The notes under the pieces: model-generated
Seen by the model: only the letters and a program-made list of their open reading frames with translations
Database searches by the model: none
What the model was told of the DNA's origin: nothing
Assembly (NCBI GenBank): GCA_963706315.1
Contig: CAVPMA010000015.1
Coordinates: 496,001 to 560,000, forward strand
Direction of reading: 5' to 3'
Length of the DNA: 64,000 nt
From: CALMEC01 sp963706315
GTDB taxonomy: Bacteria > Actinomycetota > Thermoleophilia > Miltoncostaeales > Miltoncostaeaceae
Translations under genes and position numbers: made by a program
Shown here: piece after piece, positions 39,575 through 49,244 of the stretch
Layout: every line of letters begins with the position of its first letter
How positions within the stretch are numbered: the first letter of the stretch is position 1

Positions 39575-40518
39575 GCTGGTTCCTCCACGCGCTGCGGGCC
39601 GAGGTGCTGGTTGGCGATCGCGAGCCAGAGCGTCTGGAGCGGGTCGAGGTTCGAGAACCCGGTCGCATCGTCGGTGCGCAGGATTTCGTCGAGAGTGCCG
39701 CGGACCCTTCTGGTCACCGCGGCGGTCTCCGGGGGGGCGACGAGCAACTCGCGGAGCGTGCGGCTCCAGTCCGGCGCGATACCGTCGCGGCCGGGCCGGA
39801 TCCCTCCAAGTCTGGCCCGGTGGCGGGCGAGCGTCGTGTCGCCGATAAGCTGTTCGACCGCGGCCCTGGCGTCGGGCGTGGCAACGCCGATAACCGTCGG
39901 GATCGGCTGGTCGGTCGCACCCGCCAGCAGTGCCCGGAGCGCGTCCTCCCACAGCAACCGGACCGCCGCGTCCGAGGCGAGCGCCTCCTCGGCGGCCGAT
40001 CGGACGCTGCCGGTCACGATGTCGGCGAACATGCCCTCGAGGTGGGTCGCGTCGACGCCGACCGGGGAGCGCCGCGTGACGGCGTCGCGTGCCAGTCGGT
40101 CGATCGCGACGGCGGCCCAAATCGGCCCCAGCACATCGACGATGCGCGACGGCGCCGCCTCCCTGAGGTGGCGTTCGACGACCGCCAGGAGCGTCTCGGG
40201 CGCGAAGGGCTTCTCGAAATAGACGTCGGCGCCCGCGTCGAGCGCATTCAGGCGATCCGTGACGCGCGTGCGAGCGCTGATCATCGCGATCGTCGGGCGC
40301 CATTCCTCCTCCTGGCGCACCCGCCGAACGACCTCCAATCCCCGCGCCAGCGGCATCATCACGTCGAGCAGCAGGCAGTCCGGCCGCTCGTCGAGCGCGA
40401 TGTCGATCGCCGCGATGCCGTCGCCGGCCTCGAGGACCGTGTGGTCGGCCCGCTCGAGGTGATCGCGGATGATTGCGCGGAGAAGCTGGTCGTCGTCTGC
40501 GACGAGGATGGTCGCCAA
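39571..40518 (-). CDS. response-regulator receiver with uncharacterised C-terminal domain
   Basis: The 315-residue protein has a complete CheY receiver (ILVADDDQLLRA, phospho-Asp in LLLDVMMP, Lys in YFEKPFAPE). Its roughly 190-residue C-terminal part is of unknown fold (helical, with SRTLRELLVAPPETAAV); it is not a recognisable DNA-binding or enzyme domain. TTG 40518 is chosen because GGAG lies 5 bases upstream and the receiver starts there; GTG 40575 would add 19 residues. It heads a coupled operon of receiver, HEAT protein, glycosyltransferase and a DUF protein. It may work by protein contact rather than transcription. No cognate kinase is adjacent. Confidence 0.8.
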   Translation of the reverse strand: MATILVADDDQLLRAIIRDHLERADHTVLEAGDGIAAIDIALDERPDCLLLDVMMPLARGLEVVRRVRQEEEWRPTIAMISARTRVTDRLNALDAGADVYFEKPFAPETLLAVVERHLREAAPSRIVDVLGPIWAAVAIDRLARDAVTRRSPVGVDATHLEGMFADIVTGSVRSAAEEALASDAAVRLLWEDALRALLAGATDQPIPTVIGVATPDARAAVEQLIGDTTLARHRARLGGIRPGRDGIAPDWSRTLRELLVAPPETAAVTRRVRGTLDEILRTDDATGFSNLDPLQTLWLAIANQHLGPQRVEEPA

Positions 40519-40646
40519 GGTGGCTCCATGTCGCTTTGGCTGGGAGGAAGCGCTCGACGCCGCGTCCGGCGTCACCGGCTCTATCGGCGCGGGCTCACGA
40601 AAACCAAAGGGGTTCGCGGCCCCCCCGGCACCTGGGCTAGCGTTGC

Positions 40647-41276
40647 ATGATCGACTGGTCCATCTTCCATCGCCTGAACTCCGCGCTCGTCGGTCACGAC
40701 TCCATCGCCGACGCCATCGCCGACTTCTCCACCGCGAGCGTCTGGCTGTTCATCGTCGCCGTCGCCGGGCTGTGGATCGCCGGACGCCCCGGGACCCGAT
40801 CGCCGATGCGCCGAGCCGCGATCGCGGCCCCGATGGCCGCCGCGATCGGATTGGGCGTCAACCAGGTGCTCTCGCACCTGTGGGAGCGCGTTCGCCCCAC
40901 GTTCGCCCATCCCGATCAGGCCCATCTGTTCTTCGTGCCGCCCTCTGCCGACCCGTCGTTTCCGAGCGACCACGCAACTGCCGCGTTCGCCATCGCGTTC
41001 GCGGTGTTCTTCCTCGCGAAGCGGGTGGGTGTGGGCTTCCTGGCCGCGGCGACGCTGGTGGCCCTGTCCCGGGTCTTCATCGGCCTGCACTACCCGAGCG
41101 ACGTCGTGGCGGGCGTGCTCATCGGGGCGGGCTCAGCCTGGATCGTGACCACGGCGGGGATGCCGCTCGTCGATCGTCTGGTGGATCTGGCGGGACGGAT
41201 CTGGGACCCGCTGGCACGACCCGTCTGGCGCCGCCTCAGCCGGGTGCGGGTCGCGTCGCCCATGCGCTTTCGCTGA
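40647..41276 (+). CDS. PAP2 family phosphatase, undecaprenyl-diphosphatase-like
   Basis: The 209-residue membrane protein has the three phosphatase motifs: the RVRP end of motif 1, PSFPSDHAT (motif 2) and SRVFIGLHYPSDVVAG (motif 3). Five or six helices are visible. The arrangement resembles BcrC-type undecaprenyl pyrophosphate phosphatases, which recycle the cell-wall lipid carrier. It is divergent from the receiver/glycosyltransferase operon, and its end overlaps the convergent luciferase/ligase gene by 41 bases. A TAGCGT hexamer lies 3 bases before the ATG, too close for the leaderless pattern. Confidence 0.88.
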   Translation: MIDWSIFHRLNSALVGHDSIADAIADFSTASVWLFIVAVAGLWIAGRPGTRSPMRRAAIAAPMAAAIGLGVNQVLSHLWERVRPTFAHPDQAHLFFVPPSADPSFPSDHATAAFAIAFAVFFLAKRVGVGFLAAATLVALSRVFIGLHYPSDVVAGVLIGAGSAWIVTTAGMPLVDRLVDLAGRIWDPLARPVWRRLSRVRVASPMRFR

Positions 41277-43686
41277 GAGGACCCTCTCGCAGCGCCCGCC
41301 GGTCGACCTTGCCGGTCGCGCCCCGCGGAAGCTCGTCGACGACGGTGACGCTCACGGGCGCCATGTGCGGCGCCAGCAGGTGCGCGACATGTCGGCGCAG
41401 CGTACCGGCGAGATCCGCCCCGCCGTGTGAGGCCTCGGCCAGGACGACGAACGCAACCGGGCGGACCAGGCCGGCGGCGTCCGGGCGACCCACCACGGCG
41501 GCCTCGGCGACGGCCTCGTGCTCGTGCAATGCGGCCTCCACCTCGACCGGGCTGACCCACTTGGCGTCGACCTTGAACAGGTCGTCGGAGCGACCGAGGT
41601 GGCGGTACACTCCGTCGTCCTCGCGCAGCATGTCGCCCATGCGGATCCACGGGCCGTAGACCAGCTCGCGGGTCTCGTCCGAGCGCCGCCAGTACCCCGA
41701 GGTGTTGGAGGGGCTCTTGATCCACAGCCGGCCCGGCGTCCCGGGCGGGACCGGCCGGCCGTCGTCGTCGGCGAGGCGCAGCTCGACGCCGGGGACGACA
41801 CGCCCGATGGCGCCGGGCATCGGCTCGCCGGGTCGCGTGGAGATCACGATGTTGGAGCACTCCGAGCAGCCGAGCCCCTCGATGAGATCGACGCCGGTCA
41901 CCGCGCGAAGATGGTCGCCGACGGCCGCCGGCAGGGCGTCCCCGGATGAGACCGCCAGGCGCACCCCGCGGAGCGCGTCCGGGTCGGGGTGGCGCTCCAG
42001 GAACGTCGCAAGCTGCGCCCAGAACGTGGGGACGCCGGAGAGCACCGTGACCTCGTGCCGGGCGGCGAGGTCGAGCACGCTGCGCACCGTCGGGCGGACG
42101 GCGCTCGTTACGCAGGTGGCCCCGAGTGCCAGGGGACGGAAGAACCCGTTGCCGAAGCCGAGCGACGCGAACAGGCGAGCAACGGAGTGGCAGCGGTCGC
42201 CAGGCTCCAGGGCGAGTATGGCCGTGGCGTAGCCGTCGATGCTGACCCGTAGGTCACGATGCGCGTGCATCGCTCCCTTCGGCCGCCCGGTCGACCCCGA
42301 CGAGAAGATCATGTAGGCGAGATCCTCCGGGTGCACGGGCGCCACGGGCAGCTCGATGCCGTCCTCGAGCTCCGCCGGGTCCACGCGCACCGCGTCGTCC
42401 GGAACCGCCTCGTCGTAGGCGCAGACCACAACGCGGGGGTCGAGATCGCCCAGCGTGGCGGCAGTGTGGCGGCCGGACGCCTCGAGCGGCACCGCCACTG
42501 CCCCGAGCCTGGCGGTGCCGAGGAACGCCGCGCACCACGCGCGCCCGTCGGGCACCACCACGGCCACCCGATCGCCACGGCGCGCGCCCGCGTCGCGCAG
42601 GCGCCCGGCCGCGCGCGCCGACGCGTCGGCGAGCTCGTCGAAGGTCCACGTGCCGGAGTCGTCGATCACCGCCGCGTCGCAACCGCGCCCGGCCCGCCGG
42701 TGGCGCTCGACGAGCAGGTCGACCAGGTTCGCCCGCTCGCCATCCCGTGCGGCCGGTCGCCGCGCCGGCTGTGCCGGCGCGTCGCGGGCGAGGAGCGATC
42801 GGGCGAGCGCGTCCGTCGCCTCCAGCGGCACCCGGGACGGCAGGGCAAGCACGGCGTCGCTCGCCCCCGCGTCCGCGTACTCCGCGAGCCGGTCGCGCAC
42901 CTCGGCCTCGGTGCCCACGATTCCCGTGGTGCGAAGCCACCGCAGCAGGCCGCCCGCCGTGGTGTCCAGCGCCTCGGCCTCGCGCGCGAGCCACCCGAGG
43001 GCCTCGCGCTCCGTCGGGTACGCGAACGCGAACGTGTAGAGGCAGTACGCGAGGGGCGGGCGTCCCGCCGCCTGCCGGGCCTCCTCCGCGACGGCCCGAC
43101 GGGCCGCCAGCTCGGCCGGGGGCAGGAACGCCGCGACGATGCCGTCGGCGCGCTCCCCGGCAAGGCGCAGGAGCCGCGGCCTGTGTGCGGCGAGCCAGAT
43201 CGGCGGGCCGGGCCGCTGCACCGCGGGGGGCTGGTTCGGCATCGGCCCGTCGGGCGCGGCGGCCATCGCCCGCATCGTGTCGAGGGCGGCAACAAGTCCC
43301 GCCGTGCGCTCACCGGGCGTCCCGAACGGGTACCCGTAGGCGGCGTGCTCCAGCCGGTCCGACCCCGTCCCCAGCCCCACGACGAGCCGCCCGCCGGAGA
43401 TGACGTCCAGGATCGTCGTCATCTTTGCGGCGAGCGCCGCCGGGCGGTACCTGGACGACAGCACGGCGACACCGAGCCGTGTGCGCTCAGTGATCGCCGC
43501 GAGGGCGGCGAGCGTCGTCAGCGCGTCGAACGTCGGCTCCCGCTTGTTCCGCCCGGGGGACTGGAGGTGGTCGTTGACCCAGATCCCGTCGAAGCCGAGC
43601 CGCTCGATGTGGCAGGCCGCATCGCGAAGCTCGGACCATGTCGAGCCGTACTGGGGGACGCGGATGCCGATCCTCACCCGGTGCAT
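41236..43686 (-). CDS. luciferase-like (F420-type) monooxygenase fused to an acyl-CoA ligase
   Basis: The 816-residue protein joins two enzymes. Residues 1-300 form a luciferase-like TIM barrel of the F420-dependent LLM class (GIRVPQYGSTWSELRDAA, LGVAVLSSRYRPAALAAKM, GRLVVGLGTGSD, PPIWLAAHRPRLL). Residues about 320-810 form an adenylate-forming ligase with P-loop SSGSTGRPKG (462-471), A8-type GRSDDLFKVDAKWVSPVEVE and the catalytic Lys in PRGATGKVDRR. The ligase half is closest to benzoate-CoA ligases. One protein could thus activate an acid as CoA ester and oxidise or reduce it or its product; this is inferred. ATG 43686 begins the LLM domain directly. The reading frame crosses the junction without interruption. 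Confidence 0.85.
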   Translation of the reverse strand: MHRVRIGIRVPQYGSTWSELRDAACHIERLGFDGIWVNDHLQSPGRNKREPTFDALTTLAALAAITERTRLGVAVLSSRYRPAALAAKMTTILDVISGGRLVVGLGTGSDRLEHAAYGYPFGTPGERTAGLVAALDTMRAMAAAPDGPMPNQPPAVQRPGPPIWLAAHRPRLLRLAGERADGIVAAFLPPAELAARRAVAEEARQAAGRPPLAYCLYTFAFAYPTEREALGWLAREAEALDTTAGGLLRWLRTTGIVGTEAEVRDRLAEYADAGASDAVLALPSRVPLEATDALARSLLARDAPAQPARRPAARDGERANLVDLLVERHRRAGRGCDAAVIDDSGTWTFDELADASARAAGRLRDAGARRGDRVAVVVPDGRAWCAAFLGTARLGAVAVPLEASGRHTAATLGDLDPRVVVCAYDEAVPDDAVRVDPAELEDGIELPVAPVHPEDLAYMIFSSGSTGRPKGAMHAHRDLRVSIDGYATAILALEPGDRCHSVARLFASLGFGNGFFRPLALGATCVTSAVRPTVRSVLDLAARHEVTVLSGVPTFWAQLATFLERHPDPDALRGVRLAVSSGDALPAAVGDHLRAVTGVDLIEGLGCSECSNIVISTRPGEPMPGAIGRVVPGVELRLADDDGRPVPPGTPGRLWIKSPSNTSGYWRRSDETRELVYGPWIRMGDMLREDDGVYRHLGRSDDLFKVDAKWVSPVEVEAALHEHEAVAEAAVVGRPDAAGLVRPVAFVVLAEASHGGADLAGTLRRHVAHLLAPHMAPVSVTVVDELPRGATGKVDRRALREGPLSESAWATRPAPG

Positions 43687-43820
43687 GCTCGCGATCCGCG
43701 CGGGGCGCGGCAACCTGTGCGACCCGTCCAATCCTCGCCGTGAGACGCGGAGTCGGCGTCGGGTCGGCGGCGGCCGTCGATCCGGCGCGGCCGGCGCCCG
43801 CTGTGGCAGCATGCCCCGCC

Positions 43821-45512
43821 GTGAGCGACGAGAACTACATCTTCACCATGTACCGCATGTCGAAGTCCTACGGGGGCGGCGACAAGAAGGTCCTCGACGA
43901 CGTGACCCTCGCCTTCTACCCGGGCGCGAAGATCGGGGTGCTCGGCGACAACGGCGCCGGCAAGAGCACCCTGCTGCGGATCATGGCGGGCGTCGAGCAG
44001 CCGTCGTCCGGCGACGCGATCCTCGCACCCGGCGCCACGGTCGGGATGCTCGAGCAGGAGCCGCAGCTCGATCCCGGCAAGGACGTGCTCGGCAACGTCG
44101 AGGACGGGGTCGCCGCCACCCGCGAGCTCCTGGTGCGCTACGGGGTGCTCAGCGCCAAGTTGGGCGAGCCGCTGTCGGACGACGAGATGGCGACGACGCT
44201 CGAGGAGTTCACCAACGTCCAGGAGGCCATCGAGCGTGCCAACGCCTGGGACCTCGACCGCCAGCTCGAGGTGGCGATGGAAGCCCTGCGGTGCCCGCCG
44301 GCCGACGCCGACGTGACGACGCTGTCGGGCGGCGAGCGTCGCCGGGTCGCTCTGTGCCGGCTGCTCCTGTCGGCTCCGGACCTGCTCCTCCTCGACGAGC
44401 CGACGAACCACCTCGATGCGGAGTCGGTCGCGTGGCTCGAGCGCTTTCTCGACGAGTACCGGGGAACCGTCGTGGCGGTCACCCACGACCGGTACTTCCT
44501 CGACAACGTTGCGGGCTGGATCCTGGAGCTCGACCGGGGGAAGGGCATCCCGTGGAAGGGCAACTACACCTCGTGGCTCGAGCAGAAGGAGGCGCGACTC
44601 GCGCAGGAGGACAAGGAGTCGTCGGCGCGGCGCAAGGCGATCGCCCGTGAGCTGGAATGGGTGCGCTCGGGCCAGAAGGCCCGGCAGGCCAAGGGCAAAG
44701 CTCGCCTCGCGAACTACGAGCGACTCGTCGCCGAAGAGGCGGGAGAGAAGCGCGGCGCAGTCGAGATCCGCATCCCGCCAGCGCCGCGGCTCGGGGACGT
44801 CGTCGTGGAGGCCGACGGGCTCACCAAGGGGTTCGGCGACCGGGTGCTCATCGACGGTCTGTCGTTCTCGCTGCCAAAGGCAGGCATCGTCGGGGTGATC
44901 GGCCCGAACGGCGCCGGCAAGACGACCCTCTTCCGGATGATCGCAGGCGGCGAGGCGCCCGACGCCGGGACGCTGCGAATCGGCGAGACGGTGCAGCTCG
45001 CGTACGTCGACCAGGCCAGGGACGACCTCGACCCCGCCAACACGGTGTGGAAGGAGATCTCCGGCAACAAGGACGTGATGATGCTCGGCGGCAAGGTCGA
45101 GGTGAACTCGCGGGCGTACGTCGCGTCGTTCAACTTCAGGGGCGCCGACCAGCAGAAGCCCGTGGGTCAGCTCTCGGGCGGCGAGCGCAACCGCGTGCAC
45201 CTCGCGAAGATGCTCGCCGGCGGCGGCAACCTGTTGCTCCTGGACGAGCCGTCGAACGACCTCGACGTCGGCACGCTTCGCGCGCTGGAGGACGCAGTCG
45301 AGACGTTCTCCGGGTGCGCGGTCGTCATCAGCCACGACCGGTGGTTCCTGGACCGCATCGCGACGCACATCCTGGCGTTCGAAGGCGACGGCGAGGTCGT
45401 GTGGTTCGAGGGCAACTACGCGGAGTACGAGGAGCATCGCCGCCGCATCCTCGGCGAGGACGCCGCCCAGCCCCATCGCATGAAGTACAAGCGCATCTCC
45501 CAGCGCTCGTAG
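43821..45512 (+). CDS. ettA: energy-dependent translational throttle protein EttA (ABC-F)
   Basis: The 563-residue protein has two ABC ATPase domains and no membrane domain. The first has Walker A GDNGAGKST, signature LSGGERRRVAL and Walker B LLLLDEPTNHLD. The second has GPNGAGKTT, LSGGERNRVHLAKML and LLLLDEPSNDLD. Length and the N-terminal ENYIFTMYRMSKSYGG are characteristic of EttA, which binds the ribosomal E site and gates entry into elongation according to the ADP/ATP ratio. GTG 43821 fits the family start. It is monocistronic and converges with the GGDEF gene. Confidence 0.95.
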   Translation: MSDENYIFTMYRMSKSYGGGDKKVLDDVTLAFYPGAKIGVLGDNGAGKSTLLRIMAGVEQPSSGDAILAPGATVGMLEQEPQLDPGKDVLGNVEDGVAATRELLVRYGVLSAKLGEPLSDDEMATTLEEFTNVQEAIERANAWDLDRQLEVAMEALRCPPADADVTTLSGGERRRVALCRLLLSAPDLLLLDEPTNHLDAESVAWLERFLDEYRGTVVAVTHDRYFLDNVAGWILELDRGKGIPWKGNYTSWLEQKEARLAQEDKESSARRKAIARELEWVRSGQKARQAKGKARLANYERLVAEEAGEKRGAVEIRIPPAPRLGDVVVEADGLTKGFGDRVLIDGLSFSLPKAGIVGVIGPNGAGKTTLFRMIAGGEAPDAGTLRIGETVQLAYVDQARDDLDPANTVWKEISGNKDVMMLGGKVEVNSRAYVASFNFRGADQQKPVGQLSGGERNRVHLAKMLAGGGNLLLLDEPSNDLDVGTLRALEDAVETFSGCAVVISHDRWFLDRIATHILAFEGDGEVVWFEGNYAEYEEHRRRILGEDAAQPHRMKYKRISQRS

Positions 45513-45520
45513 TCGAGTCG

Positions 45521-46375
45521 CTACCGGCGGGCGACGGGCGCGAGGTCCGTGGCGATCCCGCCCCCGGACTCGTCAGCCCGTGAGATCTCGACGCGGTTTC
45601 GTCCGCGCTGCTTCGCCCGGTAGAGGGCGGCGTCGGCGCGGGCGAGCGCGAGGTCGATGACCTCCCCGGGGTGCCAGTCGGATGCGCCGATGCTCGCGGT
45701 CAGGCCGCTGCGCACCTGCGTGAAGTTCGCGCGGATGTCGTCGAGGAGGGCACGGGTCTCGGCCGGGTGGCGGCCCGGGACGATGATTCCGAACTCCTCC
45801 CCACCCAGACGGGCGACCACGCCGACCGGGTCGACTCGCTCGCGGATCATCGCGGCACCGTTGCGCAGCGCCTCGTCGCCGGCGGCGTGCCCATGGGTGT
45901 CGTTGAGGAGCTTGAACTGGTCGATGTCGAGCACGGCGACGGTCGAGATCTGGCCCGTTCCGGCGGAGATCTCGACGGCGCGGGCGAAGAACGCCCGCCG
46001 GTTCGGCACCTGCGTCAGCTCGTCGGTCGTCACGAGGATCGCGAGGCGCGCCTCCGCCCGACGCCGCAGCTGGACCTCCGTCTCGAGTTGCTGGGACCGC
46101 TCGTGCAGCACCGCGGCGAGCCTGAGGATCTGCCAGAGCACCAGGGGCGAGAGGATCAGGGGCACGATCACCGGCAGCCCGTAGGCGACGAGGCGGTCCA
46201 CCGTGGCCGTCGGCTGAACGCCAGTGGCCCAGTACGTCAGCGCGCACACGGCGCCGCTGACCAGCGCCGACCCCACCGCGACGAGCGCGAGCAGTCCCGA
46301 GCGCGATCGGGATGTCCCGACGCGAGCAAGCACCCAAAGCTCGATGCGCCGCCGGCGCGAGTTCCACGCGGCCAT
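45521..46375 (-). CDS. GGDEF-domain protein (probable diguanylate cyclase)
   Basis: The 284-residue protein has two N-terminal transmembrane helices (about 24-46 and 60-80), a short coiled coil (LHERSQQLETEVQLRRRAEARL) and a GGDEF domain with an intact active site ARLGGEEFGI and DELTQVPNRRAF. It probably makes c-di-GMP from GTP at the membrane. The RxxD inhibitory site five residues before GGEEF is not present, so product inhibition is unlikely. ATG 46375 begins just before the first helix. It diverges from aconitase. No EAL/HD-GYP partner is in the window. Confidence 0.9.
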   Translation of the reverse strand: MAAWNSRRRRIELWVLARVGTSRSRSGLLALVAVGSALVSGAVCALTYWATGVQPTATVDRLVAYGLPVIVPLILSPLVLWQILRLAAVLHERSQQLETEVQLRRRAEARLAILVTTDELTQVPNRRAFFARAVEISAGTGQISTVAVLDIDQFKLLNDTHGHAAGDEALRNGAAMIRERVDPVGVVARLGGEEFGIIVPGRHPAETRALLDDIRANFTQVRSGLTASIGASDWHPGEVIDLALARADAALYRAKQRGRNRVEISRADESGGGIATDLAPVARR

Positions 46376-46550
46376 GCTTGAGTATCGACCGATGGCCGGT
46401 TCTTCTTGAACCGGCGGGTCGACCGGACCGGATGGCCGGCGGGCGTGACATGCGCCCTCGACGGCGTCCCCGTCGATCGCGCTCCGCGGGCGGGGCGTCG
46501 ACGTCGGGTAGCCTGTTGAGTGGACGCAGATTCGATGACCCAGGAGTCGC

Positions 46551-49238
46551 ATGAGCACCCAGACTGACCTGTTCGGCGCGCGCGCCACCCTCGATGTCGC
46601 GGGGCGCACCCACACCATCTGGCGCCTCGACGCGCTCGGCGTCGACCTGTCCCGCATGCCGTACACCGTCAAGGTGCTGCTCGAGAACGTGCTGCGCAAC
46701 AGCGGGACGGAGTTCGTGGGCGCCGATGACGTGCATGCCCTCGCCGGATGGGCTCCGGGCTCCGGGTCGACGGCCGAGGTGCCGTACCTGCCGGCCCGCG
46801 TGGTGCTGCAGGACTTCACGGGAGTGCCGTGCGTGGTCGACCTCGCCGTGATGCGCGACGCCATGGTCGACCTCGGTGGCGACCCGGGCAAGATCAACCC
46901 GCTGGTCCCCGTCGACCTGGTGATCGATCACTCCGTGCAGGTGGACCGCTTCGGCACGCCGGATTCGTTCGCCCAGAACGTCGAGCTGGAGTACGAGCGC
47001 AACGCGGAGCGCTATGCCGTGTTCCGCTGGGCGCAGCAGGCGTTCCGCAACTTCCGGGTCGTGCCGCCGGGCACCGGGATCGTCCACCAGGTCAACCTCG
47101 AGTACCTCGCAACGGTGGTCATCGCCCGCGAGCGCGACGGTGAGCTCGCCGCGTTCCCCGACACCCTCGTCGGCACCGACTCGCACACGACGATGATCAA
47201 CGGTGTCGGCGTGCTGGGCTTCGGCGTCGGCGGCATCGAGGCCGAAGCCGTCATGCTGGGCCAGCCGCTGTCGCTCCCCACCCCGGTCGTCGTCGGCGTC
47301 AAGCTCACCGGCGAGCTCCAGTCGGGCGCCACCGCGACGGACCTCGTGCTCACCGTCACCGAGATGCTCAGGGCGCACGGCGTCGTCGGCAAGTTCGTGG
47401 AGTACCACGGCGCGGGGCTCAGCGCCCTCCCGCTGGCCGACCGCGCCACCATCGCGAACATGGCGCCGGAGTACGGGGCCACCGCCGGCATGTTCCCCGT
47501 CGACGACGAGACCCTCCGGTACCTCGAGCTCACCGGCCGCCCCAAGGACGTGATCGACCTGGTGGAGGCGTACGCCAGGGCGCAGGGGATGTTCCACACC
47601 CACGACACCCCCGCCCCCGAATTTGACGAGGAGCTCTCCCTCGACCTCGGTGACGTGGTCCCGAGCATGGCCGGCCCCCGCCGTCCCCAGGATCGCGTGG
47701 TCCTCGGGAGCGTCGGCAAGGAGTTCCGCGAGAACTACGGCGAGGGCCTCGTGGCGAACGGCGCGGGTCCCCACTACCCGGCCGTCGAGGTGACCGAGGA
47801 CGGCAAGACGTTCCCCGTGGCGTCCGGCTCGGTTGCGATCGCCGCGATCACGAGCTGCACCAACACGTCCAACCCGTCGGTGATGATCGGCGCCGGCCTG
47901 ATCGCCAAGAAGGCCGTCGAGCGCGGCCTCACAACTCCGCCGCACGTCAAGACGAGCTTCGCCCCCGGCAGCCGGGCCGTGACGAGCTACATCGAGAACG
48001 CCGGGCTCACCGAATCGCTCGACAAGCTCGGGTTCAACCTCGTGGGCTACGGCTGCACGACCTGCATCGGCAACTCCGGTCCGCTCGACCCGCCGATCGC
48101 GAACGCCATCGACGAGAACGAGCTCGTGGTCGCGGCGGTCCTGTCCGGCAACCGGAACTTCGAGGGACGGGTGCACCCGCAGGTGCGCGCCGCCTACCTC
48201 GCTTCACCCCCGCTCGTGGTCGCGTTCGCCCTCGCCGGGCGCGTCGACATCGACCTCACGTCGCAGCCGCTCGGCACCGGCAGCGACGGGAAGCCCGTCT
48301 ACCTGTCGGAGATCTGGCCGAGCCGCGCCGAGGTCGACGAGACGATGTCGAAGGCGATCGGCCCCGAGGTCTTCTCGTCGAACTACGCGAGCGTGTTCGA
48401 GGGCGACGAGCGATGGAAGACGATGGCGGCCCCCACCGGCGACACGTACGCCTGGGACCCGGCCTCCACCTACATCCAGAAGCCGCCGTTCTTCGACGGC
48501 CTCACGCCCGAGCCCGGCGAATTCACCGACATCGTCGGCGCCCGCGTGCTCGCGCTGCTCGGCGACTCGGTCACGACCGACCACATCTCGCCGGCCGGGA
48601 GCATCCCGGCGAGCTCGCCCGCCGGCAAGTACCTCGTCGACCGCGGTGTCGCGCCCCGAGACTTCAACAGCCTCGGATCCCGTCGCGGCAACCACGAGGT
48701 GATGATGCGCGGCACGTTCGGGAACATCCGCCTGCGCAACGCGCTCGCGGGTGGCAAGGAGGGCAACTGGACCGTTCACCTCCCGTCTGGCGAGGAGTCG
48801 TCGATCTACGACGCCGCGATGCGCTACCAGGCCGAGGGCGTTCCGCTCGTGGTGCTCGCCGGCAAGGAGTACGGCACCGGATCGAGCCGTGACTGGGCGG
48901 CCAAGGGCACGCTGCTCCTCGGCGTGCGGGCGGTGGTCGCCGAGTCGTTCGAGCGGATCCACCGGGGTAACCTCGTGGGCATGGGCGTGCTGCCGCTGCA
49001 GTTCCTCCCGGGCGAGAGCGCCGGGTCGCTCGGGCTGACGGGCCGCGAGCTGTTCACCATCGACGGACTCGGGTCGCTCGCTCCGCGCCAGACGATCACG
49101 GTCCGGTACACCCGCGAGGACGCCAGCGACGGCAGCTTCCAGGCACTCGCCCGGATCGACGGTCCCACCGAGCTCAACTACCTGCGAAACGGCGGCGTCC
49201 TGCCGACCGTGCTCCGCAGGCTCAACCGCGAGGGCTAA
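46551..49238 (+). CDS. acnA: aconitate hydratase A
   Basis: The 895-residue AcnA/IRP-type enzyme converts citrate to isocitrate through aconitate in the TCA cycle and supplies the glyoxylate pathway with malate synthase. The three [4Fe-4S] Cys are present (ITSCTNTSNPSVM and GYGCTTCIGNSGPL), as are active-site segments GTDSHTTMINGVG, SFAPGSRAVT, LLGDSVTTDHISPAG and the mobile swivel-domain motif EYGTGSSRDWAAKG. ATG 46551 has AGGAG 4-5 bases upstream. A TAGCCT hexamer at about 46509 may be its -10. A hairpin follows the stop. Confidence 0.97.
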   Translation: MSTQTDLFGARATLDVAGRTHTIWRLDALGVDLSRMPYTVKVLLENVLRNSGTEFVGADDVHALAGWAPGSGSTAEVPYLPARVVLQDFTGVPCVVDLAVMRDAMVDLGGDPGKINPLVPVDLVIDHSVQVDRFGTPDSFAQNVELEYERNAERYAVFRWAQQAFRNFRVVPPGTGIVHQVNLEYLATVVIARERDGELAAFPDTLVGTDSHTTMINGVGVLGFGVGGIEAEAVMLGQPLSLPTPVVVGVKLTGELQSGATATDLVLTVTEMLRAHGVVGKFVEYHGAGLSALPLADRATIANMAPEYGATAGMFPVDDETLRYLELTGRPKDVIDLVEAYARAQGMFHTHDTPAPEFDEELSLDLGDVVPSMAGPRRPQDRVVLGSVGKEFRENYGEGLVANGAGPHYPAVEVTEDGKTFPVASGSVAIAAITSCTNTSNPSVMIGAGLIAKKAVERGLTTPPHVKTSFAPGSRAVTSYIENAGLTESLDKLGFNLVGYGCTTCIGNSGPLDPPIANAIDENELVVAAVLSGNRNFEGRVHPQVRAAYLASPPLVVAFALAGRVDIDLTSQPLGTGSDGKPVYLSEIWPSRAEVDETMSKAIGPEVFSSNYASVFEGDERWKTMAAPTGDTYAWDPASTYIQKPPFFDGLTPEPGEFTDIVGARVLALLGDSVTTDHISPAGSIPASSPAGKYLVDRGVAPRDFNSLGSRRGNHEVMMRGTFGNIRLRNALAGGKEGNWTVHLPSGEESSIYDAAMRYQAEGVPLVVLAGKEYGTGSSRDWAAKGTLLLGVRAVVAESFERIHRGNLVGMGVLPLQFLPGESAGSLGLTGRELFTIDGLGSLAPRQTITVRYTREDASDGSFQALARIDGPTELNYLRNGGVLPTVLRRLNREG

Positions 49239-49244
49239 TGCCGT

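Noticed and set aside
40638..40643. TAGCGT as a leaderless -10 for the PAP2 gene at 40647
   Set aside because: Only 3 bases separate it from the ATG, which would place the transcription start inside the coding region.
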